Below, in pieces: positions 1 through 9,545 of a stretch of 64,000 bases of DNA. The first letter of the stretch is position 1. Every line of letters starts with the position of its first letter. Origin of the DNA: Herbaspirillum sp. 3R11 (lineage in GTDB: Bacteria > Pseudomonadota > Gammaproteobacteria > Burkholderiales > Burkholderiaceae_D); assembly GCF_004563925.1 (NCBI RefSeq), contig NZ_SPNJ01000001.1:124001-188000 (forward strand), in the 5' to 3' direction. The position numbers and the translations under genes were made by a program. Below the pieces are notes generated by a model. It was not told where the DNA came from. It was given only the letters and a program-made list of their open reading frames with translations, and did not search any database.

Positions 1-853
1 GCATCAGGAACACCGGAATCGCGCCGGTCATGATGATCGAGTGCAGGATCGACTTGTGGCAGTTGCGGTCCACGACGACGATGTCGCCCGGAGCGACGGT
101 CGAGTGCCAGACCATCTTGTTGGAGGTCGAGGTGCCGTTGGTGACGAAGTAGCAGTGATCGGCGTTGAAGATGCGCGCGGCATTGCGTTCCGAATCGGCG
201 ACCGGGCCGGTGTGGTCGAGCAACTGGCCGAGTTCTTCGACGGCATTGCAGACGTCGGCGCGCAGCATGTTTTCACCGAAGAATTGGTGGAACATCTGGC
301 CGATCGGCGACTTCAGGAAGGCGACGCCGCCCGAGTGGCCGGGGCAGTGCCACGAATACGAACCGTCCTGCGCGTAGTGCACCAGCGCGCGGAAGAACGG
401 CGGCGCCAGGCCGTCGAGGTAGGACTTGGCTTCGCGGATGATGTGGCGCGCCACGAACTCCGGCGTGTCTTCGAACATGTGGATGAAGCCGTGCAGTTCG
501 CGCAGGATGTCGTTGGGGATATCGCGCGAGGTGCGGGTTTCACCGTACAGATAAATCGGGATGTCGGCGTTCTTGTGGCGAATTTCGCCGACGAAGGCGC
601 GCAGCGATTTCAGCGCGAAGTCGGTTTCCTCGGACGAGCCGGCGCCGAATTCTTCATCGTCGATCGACAGGATGAAGGCGGAGGCGCGCGATTGCTGCTG
701 GGCAAACTGCGACAGGTCGCCGTAGCTGGTCACGCCTAGCACTTCCATGCCTTCTTCCTTGATGGCGTCTGCGAGGGCGCGGATGCCCAGGCCGGAAGTG
801 TTTTCAGAGCGGAAATCTTCGTCGATGATGACGATGGGGAAACGGAATTTCAT
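1..853 (-). CDS. Orn/Lys/Arg decarboxylase (fold-I PLP), N-terminal part; runs off the window
   Basis: The gene starts at an ATG at 853 (minus strand) with GGAGA five bases upstream, and continues beyond base 1, so only the first 284 residues are visible. Residues 1 to about 130 resemble the receiver-like wing domain of large basic amino acid decarboxylases. The PLP-binding large domain follows, with the family segments HCPGHSGGVAF and VDRNCHKSILHS. The PLP lysine itself should lie further downstream, outside the window. The family decarboxylates arginine, lysine or ornithine to a diamine or agmatine in the cytoplasm. The substrate cannot be decided from this part. No partner transporter gene is visible on the visible side. 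Confidence 0.85.
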   Translation of the reverse strand, partial: MKFRFPIVIIDEDFRSENTSGLGIRALADAIKEEGMEVLGVTSYGDLSQFAQQQSRASAFILSIDDEEFGAGSSEETDFALKSLRAFVGEIRHKNADIPIYLYGETRTSRDIPNDILRELHGFIHMFEDTPEFVARHIIREAKSYLDGLAPPFFRALVHYAQDGSYSWHCPGHSGGVAFLKSPIGQMFHQFFGENMLRADVCNAVEELGQLLDHTGPVADSERNAARIFNADHCYFVTNGTSTSNKMVWHSTVAPGDIVVVDRNCHKSILHSIIMTGAIPVFLM

Positions 854-1221
854 AGGTTCTCCAGGAGAACGCATGTGAGATCAGGGGTATGCGTTCAGTT
901 CAGTTAACACTTGGACTGCGCCTGGGCGAAAAGCTTACGCGCTCGGACGGTTGCTTTTTGGTAGGGGCAAACCGGTCAAAACAATGTCGCTGCAAGTGGA
1001 AAGGCAGGATCGGAATGTTCCGGATCCGGTGCGCTTCCAGCCTGGCAGAACCTTCGTGGACCTGTTGCTCGTGCTGGCGTTCCGGATCGCGGCGACGGTG
1101 CAGCGGAGGCAGGTTTTAAAAAGAAGCCGAATTTTCGCAGATATCGCCAAACGATGGGGCGAAAAATCCGCGCGTTCTTGTTGAAAATCAGGGAAAAACA
1201 ACAAAAAGGCCCGCAGGCCTT
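854..1221. other. Intergenic region upstream of the decarboxylase gene
   Basis: About 370 bases without a convincing gene. It must hold the decarboxylase promoter, reading leftward, and at its right edge it holds the folA terminator. Short open frames here lack ribosome binding sites and protein-like composition. I see no clear operator or riboswitch. Confidence 0.5.
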
Positions 1222-1222
1222 T
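1203..1222 (-). terminator. Rho-independent terminator of folA, overlapping its stop codon
   Basis: AAAGGCC (1205-1211) and GGCCTTT (1216-1222) form a perfect 7-bp stem with a 4-base loop. On the minus strand it is followed by a T-rich run. The stem includes a base of the folA TGA codon (1222-1224), so translation ends essentially inside the terminator. Confidence 0.75.
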
Positions 1223-1749
1223 CAGCGTCTTTCGTATGTCACAAATGCGTAATTAAATCCCTGAGCAAATCCTTGCGCAGATTCCTGTGTTTCAGCACGG
1301 TGGGTTTCACGCGCCGTCTCGCGCCACACTCCGGCGTCGATGGCCGGAAAGAAGGCGTCGCAGTCGAAGGCCTTGTCGATTTCGGTCACGATCAGGCGCG
1401 TCGCCAGCGGCAGCGATTCGGCGTAGATCTGGGCGCCGCCGATGATGAAGGCGTCGGCGCCAGCCACCAGCGCCGCAGCTTCTTGCAAGGATGACACTGT
1501 TTCGACTCCCGCGTGCGACCAGTCGCGGTTGCGCGTGATGACGATATTACGGCGATTCGGCAAAGGGCGTCCGATCGAGTCGAAAGTCTTGCGTCCCATG
1601 ATGATGGGATGGCCTGAGGTGGTGCGCTTGAAATGCGCGAGGTCTTCCGGCAGATGCCAGGGCAGGGTATTGTTGATGCCGATGCCGTTCTGGCTGTCGG
1701 TGGCGACGATGACGCACAGTGCGCCTGAGGCGGAAGGTGTAGGTGACAT
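1222..1749 (-). CDS. folA: Dihydrofolate reductase
   Basis: This 175-residue protein reduces dihydrofolate to tetrahydrofolate with NADPH in the cytoplasm and so sustains thymidylate and one-carbon metabolism. Recognisable family features are GIGINNTLPWHLPEDL near residues 22-37, with the substrate-binding acid at D36, then IIMGRKTFDSIGRPLP and the later IIGGAQIY segment. The length is slightly above the usual 160-170 because of a short N-terminal extension (SPTPSASGA), so the true start could be a few codons later. The gene stands alone, with a terminator at its stop codon. thyA, its metabolic partner, is encoded 13 kb away on the same strand. Confidence 0.95.
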   Translation of the reverse strand: MSPTPSASGALCVIVATDSQNGIGINNTLPWHLPEDLAHFKRTTSGHPIIMGRKTFDSIGRPLPNRRNIVITRNRDWSHAGVETVSSLQEAAALVAGADAFIIGGAQIYAESLPLATRLIVTEIDKAFDCDAFFPAIDAGVWRETARETHRAETQESAQGFAQGFNYAFVTYERR

Positions 1750-2132
1750 GCCGATACTTGTGTAGGATTGCCGAATTCCGGCGCGCCTGATGGACTTGCG
1801 TCGCCGGTGAGCGCGTCATATTACAGGACAGTCCGACCCCGATGGAACTTTATGGGGCGCAGCTGTCCTTATAGAGGTATCCCCGGTAGCGTCCGCAAGA
1901 ACCTGGCTAGCCTGTATCCAGTGAGTCAGCGATGGTTCTTTGCGGCAACTTCGATGCCGGCGTAGTCTGCAGCACTGTTGCGGGGGCCCGCGGGTGCGGT
2001 AGCCCGGCCAGCGCAGCAATCTTTCACGGTCTTGCCTGTTTCCCGACGAAGTGTTCGGTCAACTTGGGCAACATTGGGTAAACTACGCCAGCTTTCGAAA
2101 CTGGAAGCGCGTTATCGGACAAGAAAAACTGC
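1750..2132. other. Divergent intergenic region between folA and opgG
   Basis: About 380 bases separate the leftward folA from the rightward opgG, so both promoters should lie here. I find no open frame with a good ribosome binding site, and no clear hairpin or operator. Confidence 0.5.
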
Positions 2133-3743
2133 ATGTCAGACGGAAATCCAATGGTCTTATCTTTGTATCGGCGGGGCGCCTTGAAAGCTGCCGCCAAACT
2201 GCACCCATCCCGTCTTCTGGGCCAGGTGCTCGTGCCGGCTGCGCTGACCGCGCTGCTGGCCTTCTATGGAAACAATGCGGCGGCGTTCGACTTCAACGAC
2301 GTCGCGGTGCGCGCCAAGGCGCTGGCCGGCAAGTCGTACAAGAAGCCGGCCGACAAACTGCCCAAGGAGATCAAGGATCTCAGCTACGAGCAGGCCAATC
2401 AGTTGCATTTCAAACAAGATCGCGCCTATTGGCGTCCGGAAAAACTGCCCTTCGAGTTGTCATTCGTACATCAGGGCGGCGGTTACGTCGAGCCGGTGCG
2501 CATCAATGAAATCATCGGCGGCGGCGTGCGCGAGATCGCCTTCAATTCGGGTCTGTTCGATTACAGCCATACCCGCATCGATCCGCGCCGTGTGCGCAAC
2601 ATCGGTTTCGCCGGCTTCCGCATCCGCTATCCCGTCAATTCCACCAAGGAAAAAGACGACGTCCTGACCTTCCTCGGCGCCAGCTATTTCCGCGCCATGG
2701 GCAAGGGCCAGGGTTACGGCATTTCGGCGCGCGGCCTGGCGCTCGACACAGCGCTGTATTCGGGCGAGGAGTTTCCGCGTTTCACCGAGTTCTGGCTGGC
2801 CCGCCCGAATCCGGGCGACAAGGAGTTGACGATCTACGCGCTGCTGGATTCGCCGCGCGCCACCGGCGCCTATCGCTTCGTGCTGCGTCCCGGCGTCGAC
2901 ACCACCATCGACGTCAAGGCGCAGTTGTACCTGCGTTCCAACGTCACCAAGCTTGGTATCGCGCCGCTGACCAGCATGTTCTTCTTCGGTGAAAACCAGA
3001 ACGGACCCACCGACGACTTCCGTCCCGAGGTGCACGACTCCGACGGCCTGTCGATCCAGTCCGGCACCGGTGAATGGATCTGGCGTCCGCTGGTCAATCC
3101 GAAGCGCCTGCTGGTGACCGCGTTCAGCCTCGACAATCCACTCGGCTTCGGCCTGATGCAGCGCGACCGCCAGTTCTCCAGCTATGAAGACCTGGATTAC
3201 CATTACGAAGCGCGCCCGAGCACCTGGATCGAACCCAAGGGCAAGTGGGGCGCAGGCCGCGTCGAGCTGGTGCAGATCCCGACGCCGGACGAGACCAACG
3301 ACAACATCGTCGCGTACTGGATGCCGAACGCCATGCCCAAGCCGGGTCAGCCGTTCAACGTCGAGTACAAGATGTACTGGCAGAAGGAAAGCGAGAAAAA
3401 GCCGCCGCTGGCCTGGGTGGCGCAGACACGTCTCGGACACGGCTATCGCGCCAAGTCCGATGACAGCATCGGCATGTCGATTGACTTCGACGGCGGCGCG
3501 CTCAAGAAGCTGCCTGCCAATGCGAGGGTGGAGGGGACAGTGGAAAGTGACGGCAACGGCAAGATCGTGAGCGTGACAACACGACGCAACGACGTCACTG
3601 GCGGCTGGCGCATGGAGGTGAAATTGCGCCGCAATGAAGATAACAAGCCGGTCGAACTGCGCGGATTCCTGAGGAATGCCGCCCAGAGCGGCGCCGGCGC
3701 AACCCTGTCCGAAACGTGGAGCTACATATTACCCCCCAACTGA
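2133..3743 (+). CDS. opgG: Periplasmic glucan biosynthesis protein G
   Basis: OpgG (MdoG) acts in the periplasm with the membrane glucosyltransferase OpgH to build osmoregulated periplasmic glucans. The 536-residue product has a signal-like hydrophobic stretch at about residues 28-45 ending in NNAAA. The mature part then starts [15 protein letters not shown], a typical OpgG start, and family segments such as [20 protein letters not shown] and [15 protein letters not shown] follow. The start could also be the ATG at 2151 (MVLSLYRR), since neither site has a strong Shine-Dalgarno. The 3' end overlaps the opgH start by 28 bases, pointing to translational coupling. Confidence 0.93.
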   Translation: MSDGNPMVLSLYRRGALKAAAKLHPSRLLGQVLVPAALTALLAFYGNNAAAFDFNDVAVRAKALAGKSYKKPADKLPKEIKDLSYEQANQLHFKQDRAYWRPEKLPFELSFVHQGGGYVEPVRINEIIGGGVREIAFNSGLFDYSHTRIDPRRVRNIGFAGFRIRYPVNSTKEKDDVLTFLGASYFRAMGKGQGYGISARGLALDTALYSGEEFPRFTEFWLARPNPGDKELTIYALLDSPRATGAYRFVLRPGVDTTIDVKAQLYLRSNVTKLGIAPLTSMFFFGENQNGPTDDFRPEVHDSDGLSIQSGTGEWIWRPLVNPKRLLVTAFSLDNPLGFGLMQRDRQFSSYEDLDYHYEARPSTWIEPKGKWGAGRVELVQIPTPDETNDNIVAYWMPNAMPKPGQPFNVEYKMYWQKESEKKPPLAWVAQTRLGHGYRAKSDDSIGMSIDFDGGALKKLPANARVEGTVESDGNGKIVSVTTRRNDVTGGWRMEVKLRRNEDNKPVELRGFLRNAAQSGAGATLSETWSYILPPN

Positions 3744-6289
3744 GGCACGCCTCCGACGCAGCACACGAATCTCACGCGTCGCAACAGCTGGAGCGTTACC
3801 TCGATCGCCTGCCGCTGACGCCTGAACAGCGCCAGGCGTTGCTCGCCCGCGTGGGGGAGCAGGATGCCGGCGACGCCATGGGCAACTTGCACGGCCTGCT
3901 GGCAGGGGAGCAGCGCAGCTTGCACGACAATCCTGCGCAGGATTCCATCGCTGCGCGTCTCGAACTGACTTACCCGCGCGCTGCGGTCGAGGCCATGGCG
4001 CCGGCAGCACGCGTGCGGTCGGCTGAATCGCCGCGGCCCATTCCCGGTCCTGGCGACAACATCAAGGTGTCGCCGCCGCTCAATCGCCGCTCGATGGTGC
4101 CGCGCCCCTGGGGCACGCTCAATCCGCTGTCGCGCTGGGTCGAAGAAGCCACGCGCGCCTTCGAGCAACGCGCCGCCCGCCGCAAGGGCCTGCCGCCGAA
4201 GGAACCGGCCTTCGTCGAAGACACGCTCGACCTGCCCGATTCTCCCGATCCGCGCGGTTACTGGACGCATAGCGGCAACGTGCGCCGCGTGGTGCTGCTG
4301 ATCCTGATGCTGATGCAAAGCGCGCTGGCCACGTATTTCATGAGCGACGTGCTGCCTTACCACGGCGAGAAGCCGCTCGAGATGGTCATCCTCGGTTTGT
4401 TCGGCTTGCTGTTCTGCTGGGTCTCGGCCGGATTCTGGACCGCCATGACCGGCTTCCTGGTGCTCATGCGCGGCGACGATCCCTATCTGATTTCGCACGA
4501 GCAGGCCGGACCGAAATGGATCGCGCCCGATGCGCGCACCGCCATCGTCATGCCGATCTGCAACGAAGACGTGGCGCGGGTGTTCGCCGGCCTGCGCGCG
4601 ACGTATGAGTCGGTGCAGCGCAGCGGCGATCTCGACCGTTTCGATTTCTTCGTCCTCAGCGACAGCGGCGAGTCCGATATCTGCGCCGCCGAAGTGCAGG
4701 CCTGGGCCGCGCTGTGCAAGGAAGTCGACGGCTTCGGCCGCATCTTCTATCGCCATCGCCGTCGCCGCGTCAAACGCAAGAGCGGCAACATCGACGATTT
4801 TTGCCGCCGCTGGGGCGCCGACTACCGCTACATGCTGGTGCTCGACGCCGACAGCGTCATGAGCGGCCAATGCCTTTCGACGCTGGTGCGCCTGATGGAG
4901 GCGCATCCCGGCGCGGGCATCATCCAGACTGCGCCGCGCGCCGCCGGACGCGATACGCTGTATGCCCGCATCCAGCAATTCTCGACGCGCGTGTACGGAC
5001 CGCTGTTCACCGCCGGCCTGCATTACTGGCAACTCGGCGAATCGCATTACTGGGGCCACAACGCCATCATCCGGCTGGTGCCGTTCATGAAGCATTGCGC
5101 GCTGGCGCCGTTGCCGGGCGACGGCAACCTGTCCGGCCCGATCCTGTCGCATGACTTCGTCGAAGCCTCGTTGATGCGTCGCGCCGGCTGGTCGGTGTGG
5201 ATCGCCTATGACCTCGACGGCAGCTACGAAGAAATGCCGCCGGCGCTGCTCGACGAACTCGGCCGCGACCGCCGCTGGTGCCAGGGCAACCTGATGAACT
5301 TCCGCCTGTTCCTGGCGCGCGGCATGCACGTGGTGCATCGCGCAGTGTTCGTCACCGGCGTCATGGCCTATCTGTCGGCGCCGCTGTGGGCCTTGTTCCT
5401 GGCGTTGTCGACGGTGCTACTGGCGACGCACACGCTGATCGATCCGCAATACTTCGTCGAGCCGCGCCAGCTGTTCCCGATCTGGCCCGAATGGCATCCC
5501 GAAAAAGCCCTGGCGCTGGTCTCGGCCACCGCCACCATTCTGTTCCTGCCGAAGATCCTCAGCGTGCTGCTGATCATCGTCAAGGGCGCGAAAGGCTACG
5601 GCGGCGCATTGCGCGTGACGTTGAGCATGCTGATCGAATTGCTGTTCTCGATGATGCTGGCGCCGGTGCGCATGCTGTTCCACACGCGCTTCGTGCTGGG
5701 CGCTTTCCTCGGCTGGGCGCTGAGCTGGAAGTCGCCGCCGCGCGCCGACAACGAAACGGGTTGGGGCCAGGCGGTGCGTCGCCATGGCGTGCACTCGGTG
5801 TTGGGTGTGGCCTGGGGCGCATTGGTGTACTGGCTCAATCCGTCCTTCATCTGGTGGCTGATGCCGATCGCCGGTTCACTGATGTTCTCGGTGCCGCTGT
5901 CGGTGCTGTCGAGCCGTGTTTCGTTCGGCCGCCTGTTCCGTCGCCTTCAATTGTTTGTGATTCCGGAAGAGGTCGATGCGCCGCGCGAATTGCGCGACAC
6001 CGTGACCCATCTCAATGCCACCGCGCCGCTGCCCGGTTTCGTCGACGCCGTGGTTGATCCGGCCGTCAACGCACTGGTCTGCGCCGGCGCGCACGGTCAT
6101 CCGCGCATGCCCGATCTCAGTCGCGCTGCCGGCGACTCGCTGGTGCTGCAAGCGCTGCGCCGCGGTCCCGCGGTGCTGACCGAGAAGCAAAAACATGCCT
6201 TGCTCGACGATCCGCGCCTGCTGTCGGCGTTGCACTATGCCGTGTGGAGCCAGCCGACGCGGCACTCTTCCTGGCTGGCATCGGCATGA
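3716..6289 (+). CDS. opgH: Glucan biosynthesis glucosyltransferase H
   Basis: OpgH is the inner-membrane family 2 glucosyltransferase that polymerises UDP-glucose into the beta-1,2 backbone of periplasmic glucans and passes it to the periplasm. The 857 residues show a hydrophilic N-terminus and TM segments near residues 195-245. The catalytic domain has DAD (about D377/D379), SHDF (about D480) and RRWCQGN (about 518-524), the D-D-D-QxxRW-type signature. Further TM segments follow to about residue 750. The chosen start is a GTG at 3716 inside opgG. No good ribosome binding site precedes it, so the first residues are uncertain, and a start further downstream is possible. Confidence 0.93.
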   Translation: MELHITPQLRHASDAAHESHASQQLERYLDRLPLTPEQRQALLARVGEQDAGDAMGNLHGLLAGEQRSLHDNPAQDSIAARLELTYPRAAVEAMAPAARVRSAESPRPIPGPGDNIKVSPPLNRRSMVPRPWGTLNPLSRWVEEATRAFEQRAARRKGLPPKEPAFVEDTLDLPDSPDPRGYWTHSGNVRRVVLLILMLMQSALATYFMSDVLPYHGEKPLEMVILGLFGLLFCWVSAGFWTAMTGFLVLMRGDDPYLISHEQAGPKWIAPDARTAIVMPICNEDVARVFAGLRATYESVQRSGDLDRFDFFVLSDSGESDICAAEVQAWAALCKEVDGFGRIFYRHRRRRVKRKSGNIDDFCRRWGADYRYMLVLDADSVMSGQCLSTLVRLMEAHPGAGIIQTAPRAAGRDTLYARIQQFSTRVYGPLFTAGLHYWQLGESHYWGHNAIIRLVPFMKHCALAPLPGDGNLSGPILSHDFVEASLMRRAGWSVWIAYDLDGSYEEMPPALLDELGRDRRWCQGNLMNFRLFLARGMHVVHRAVFVTGVMAYLSAPLWALFLALSTVLLATHTLIDPQYFVEPRQLFPIWPEWHPEKALALVSATATILFLPKILSVLLIIVKGAKGYGGALRVTLSMLIELLFSMMLAPVRMLFHTRFVLGAFLGWALSWKSPPRADNETGWGQAVRRHGVHSVLGVAWGALVYWLNPSFIWWLMPIAGSLMFSVPLSVLSSRVSFGRLFRRLQLFVIPEEVDAPRELRDTVTHLNATAPLPGFVDAVVDPAVNALVCAGAHGHPRMPDLSRAAGDSLVLQALRRGPAVLTEKQKHALLDDPRLLSALHYAVWSQPTRHSSWLASA

Positions 6290-6300
6290 GGAGGGATCCC

Positions 6301-7551
6301 GTGGACAATCTCGACGACATGACTGCCGAAGATCGCCATCTGGGCGACCCGATCGAATCGGCCGCTGCCGAGCGCCGCCGCACGTTGGCGCGACGCGGTT
6401 GGAGTGCGCTGGCCCTGGTGCTGGTGATCGCCGCCGGCGTCGCCGGCTGGTACAGCTTCCGCCAGCGCCATCCGCAAGCGGTGCCGGTGCGACTGGAAAC
6501 AGTGATCGCTGAGCGCGCCGACATCGAACAGGTGGTCAACGCCACCGGCAACGTCGCCGTGCAGAGTTACGTCGACGTCGGCACCAAGGTCTCCGGACAG
6601 ATTTCCGATGTGTACGTCGGCATCGGCGAAACCGTCAAGGAAGGCAAGTTGCTGGTGACGGTCTCGCCGGTGGTGCAGGCCGGCCGCGCTGAAAACAACC
6701 GCGCCCAGATGGCGCGCCTGAAGGCGGAACTGGCCGGACAGAACGCCCAGCTCGATTTCGCTCAGCTGCAATTCCAGCGCCAGACCCAGCTCAAGGCCGA
6801 GAACGCCACACGCGAAGAAACCTACGAATCGAGCCGCATGGGCATGTACTCGGCGGCCGCCAAGGTGGACGCCATCAACGCCCAGATCCAGCAGCTCGAC
6901 GCCGCCATGAAGGAAGACGAAGCGATCCAGAAGCAGACCCGCATCGTGGCTCCCATCGGCGGCACCGTGGTGGCCTTGTCTGCACGCGTCGGCCAGACCC
7001 TGTCGGCCAACCAGGATGTGCTCATGCGCATCGCCGACCTGAGCAAGATGAGCGTGCAGGCGCGCGTCGCGGAAGAAGATGTGACGCGCCTCACCAAGGG
7101 CATGACCGCCTACTTCACCACGCCCGGTTATCCCGGCAAACGCTGGGCCGGCAAGTTGCGCCAGATCATGCTGTTGCCTGCGGATGACAGCGGTCGTCAG
7201 GGCAAGAAGGCCTTCTACACGGTGTTGTTCGACGTCGCCAATCCGAGCCGCGAGCTGATGGCCGGCATGACTGCGGATGTCTTCTTCGTGCTGGAAAAGG
7301 CCGAACGCGCCGTCACCATTCCGGCCTCGCTGGTGGTCAAGCCGAACAACAAGGGCATGCAAAAACTCAAGGTCCTGCACGCTGACGGCAAGCTGGAAAC
7401 GCGCGACGTGCGCATCGGCTTGCGCAACGCCGACAAGGCACAGGTGCTGACCGGCCTGGCCGAGGGCGAGCAGGTGTTGTTGCCGGCGTCGTCGGCAACA
7501 GCAGTGGAGCCACCGCAGCCAGCACAGCAACAGCGCGGCAACGCCGGCTGA
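6301..7551 (+). CDS. Efflux periplasmic adaptor subunit (MacA/HlyD-type MFP)
   Basis: Membrane fusion proteins link an inner-membrane pump to an outer-membrane channel. This 416-residue protein has one N-terminal TM helix (about residues 30-50). A split lipoyl domain follows (VQSYVDVGTKVSGQI), then a coiled-coil hairpin at about residues 125-215 rich in A, Q, K and E, then the second lipoyl half (APIGGTVVALSARVGQ) and a beta-barrel. The GTG at 6301 is chosen because GAGGAGG lies six bases upstream, right over the opgH stop. An ATG at 6286 is possible but has no ribosome binding site. It resembles MacA more than RND adaptors, but no MacB-like pump gene follows, only the outer-membrane channel. 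Confidence 0.85.
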   Translation: MDNLDDMTAEDRHLGDPIESAAAERRRTLARRGWSALALVLVIAAGVAGWYSFRQRHPQAVPVRLETVIAERADIEQVVNATGNVAVQSYVDVGTKVSGQISDVYVGIGETVKEGKLLVTVSPVVQAGRAENNRAQMARLKAELAGQNAQLDFAQLQFQRQTQLKAENATREETYESSRMGMYSAAAKVDAINAQIQQLDAAMKEDEAIQKQTRIVAPIGGTVVALSARVGQTLSANQDVLMRIADLSKMSVQARVAEEDVTRLTKGMTAYFTTPGYPGKRWAGKLRQIMLLPADDSGRQGKKAFYTVLFDVANPSRELMAGMTADVFFVLEKAERAVTIPASLVVKPNNKGMQKLKVLHADGKLETRDVRIGLRNADKAQVLTGLAEGEQVLLPASSATAVEPPQPAQQQRGNAG

Positions 7552-7567
7552 TGACAGGTATCCGTTC

Positions 7568-9016
7568 ATGATCTTGCCTCTTTCGTTTCCTTCGATGAAA
7601 CCCGCCGCCCTCGCTGCGCTGGCGTTGCTGTTGGCCGGCTGCGCCGCGACCCAGGTCGACGTCGAACCGGTGCAGAAGGTCGATGTGCCCAAACAGTGGG
7701 GGGATGGTTCAGGCGCCAACGGCAAGGACGGCGCCGTGCAGCTGGTGCTCGACACCGACTGGTGGAAGCAGTTCGGCAGCGCCGAGCTGAGCAGCCTCGT
7801 CAACGAAGGCCAGCAGAACAATTTTGAAATCGCCGCCGCCATGTCGCGCGTGCGCCAGGCCGAGGCCAATGCGCGCATCGCCGGCGCGCCCTTGTTGCCC
7901 GACGCCGACATCGCCAGCAGCGCCAACCGCGCTTTGCCTTTGAGCGGAGGCAGTCCGACCACCTCCGCCAGCGGCATGCTGGAGATCAATTACGAAGTCG
8001 ATTTCTGGGGCAAGAACAGGGCTGGTCTGGCAGCGGCGGAAGCCTCGCTGCGCGCCAACATGTATGACCGCGAAACGGTCGCGCTGACGGTTACCAGCGG
8101 CATCGTCTCCACCTTTCTGCAAGTGCTGTCGCTGCGCGACCGTCTGCAGATTGCGCAGCAAAACGTCGCCAACGCCCAGCGCGTGCTCAAGCTGGTTGAG
8201 GCGCAAAGCCGCGCCGGCGCCGCCTCGCCGCTGGACCTTGCACGCCAGCGTTCAGCGCTCGCCAACCAGCAGGCGGCATTGCCCGACCTGATGCAGCAGG
8301 AGCGCGACGCGCAGACCGCGCTGGCGATCCTGCTGGGACGTCCGCCGCAGAATTTCAGCGTCGGTGAAAAAGGCCTGGCGACCATACAGATGCCGAAGAT
8401 CGCCGCCGGTTTGCCGTCCGAATTGCTGACACGCCGTCCCGATATCCGCCGCGCCGAAGCGCGCCTGGCGGAAGCCAACGCCAACGTCGCCGTGGCGCGC
8501 GCCGCGTTGTTCCCGAGCATCCGCCTGACCGGTTCGACCGGCGCGCAAAGCAATGCCTTGCTGTCGCTGTTCGACGGTCCCAATTTGCTGGCGAACCTGG
8601 GCGCCTCGCTGACGGCGCCGATCTTCGATGCGGGCCGCCTGAGCAGCCGCCGCGATCTCGCCATCGCGCAGAAGCAGGAGCTGGTGCAGGTGTATCGTTC
8701 GGCGGTGGTAAGTGCCTTGTCGGAGGTGGAGAAATCGCTCGGCGCCATCCGCAGCCTGGAAGAGCGCTATCGCCTCAAGAACCAGGAAGTCGACCAGGCC
8801 CGCTTTGCATTTGAATTGTCGGAGATTCGCTATCGCAGCGGCGCCGAAGATCTGATGGTGGTGCTCGACACGCAGCGCATCCTGTCGGAAGCGCAAAACC
8901 AGCTGGGGCAGATCAAGCTGCAACGATTGCAGGCGACAGTCTCGCTCTACAAGGCGTTGGGTGGGGGATGGAAAGACGGTGCGCAATACGGTAATGCGGG
9001 CAATGCGCCGTCATAG
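7568..9016 (+). CDS. Outer-membrane efflux lipoprotein, NodT/OprM type
   Basis: TolC-like channels of this type form the outer-membrane exit duct of tripartite efflux systems. The 482-residue product has a lipoprotein signal with lipobox LAGC (Cys about 25). It also has the two internally repeated helical/beta modules of the family, including PDADIASSANRALPLSG, a conserved LLTRRPDIRRAEARL segment and the C-terminal SEIRYRSGAEDLMVVLDTQR. It lies 16 bases after the adaptor gene, so the two are surely co-transcribed. An in-frame ATG at 7595 is an alternative start. A terminator follows at 9032. Confidence 0.9.
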   Translation: MILPLSFPSMKPAALAALALLLAGCAATQVDVEPVQKVDVPKQWGDGSGANGKDGAVQLVLDTDWWKQFGSAELSSLVNEGQQNNFEIAAAMSRVRQAEANARIAGAPLLPDADIASSANRALPLSGGSPTTSASGMLEINYEVDFWGKNRAGLAAAEASLRANMYDRETVALTVTSGIVSTFLQVLSLRDRLQIAQQNVANAQRVLKLVEAQSRAGAASPLDLARQRSALANQQAALPDLMQQERDAQTALAILLGRPPQNFSVGEKGLATIQMPKIAAGLPSELLTRRPDIRRAEARLAEANANVAVARAALFPSIRLTGSTGAQSNALLSLFDGPNLLANLGASLTAPIFDAGRLSSRRDLAIAQKQELVQVYRSAVVSALSEVEKSLGAIRSLEERYRLKNQEVDQARFAFELSEIRYRSGAEDLMVVLDTQRILSEAQNQLGQIKLQRLQATVSLYKALGGGWKDGAQYGNAGNAPS

Positions 9017-9031
9017 TGGCGCAACCCTGAA

Positions 9032-9056
9032 TGCTCCGGTCAGGGAGCACTTTTCT
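9032..9056 (+). terminator. Terminator after the NodT-type gene
   Basis: TGCTCC (9032-9037) and GGAGCA (9044-9049) form a 6-bp stem, followed by CTTTTCT on the plus strand, 15 bases after the stop codon. It closes the opgG-opgH-adaptor-channel run. It also separates that run from the minus-strand small gene ending at 9069. Confidence 0.65.
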
Positions 9057-9068
9057 ACATGGTAATTC

Positions 9069-9302
9069 TCAGAACAGGATTGCCGTCGTCGCCGGTCCTA
9101 CTTCTATGTCCTGCATACCGCGCTGAGGCAGGGCATCCTTGCTGCTGTCGTTCAAGGCCAATGGATAGAACAAACCAAAACCGGCCATCGCCACGGCGAT
9201 ACATGCCGACAATGAGGCCCATGGCGTCTCCGCAGGTAACAGCGACGTCAGCAAGACAAGGCCGCTGGTGATCAGCGCTACTTTTTTTCCGGACCATTGC
9301 AT
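9069..9302 (-). CDS. Small two-helix membrane protein, unknown
   Basis: I do not recognise this 77-residue protein, but it looks real. AGGAG stands seven bases before the ATG at 9302. The product has two likely TM segments, about residues 8-23 (VALITSGLVLLTSLLP) and 28-50 (WASLSACIAVAMAGFG), separated by a short loop. A polar tail of about 25 residues follows. It is oriented opposite to its neighbours, in a gap of about 530 bases. It could be an inner-membrane accessory peptide. No function can be given. Confidence 0.55.
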   Translation of the reverse strand: MQWSGKKVALITSGLVLLTSLLPAETPWASLSACIAVAMAGFGLFYPLALNDSSKDALPQRGMQDIEVGPATTAILF

Positions 9303-9545
9303 GAGTGGCTCCTGTGTCGGTTGTTGCGGGTGTTAGCGCAAAGCAGCATACGAGCAACAACTATAGGCGGCGAAGGCGGCAAAGGGAAATAACAATTACG
9401 TCTTAGCTTAGATGCAATGAACCCGTCCGGCAGGCTTACCGCCGTTGTTCATCGTTTCAAAATTGCAAAGCAGGTGCGCATGCACCATGTTGATCCACGG
9501 TCTTTTGCGACGCAATAATGCAAGCACTGACAACAAGGAGCAACC

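Noticed and set aside
3722-5338. A 538-codon open frame opposite opgH
   Set aside because: Antisense shadow with biased His/Gln/Arg composition; opgH motifs are on the plus strand.
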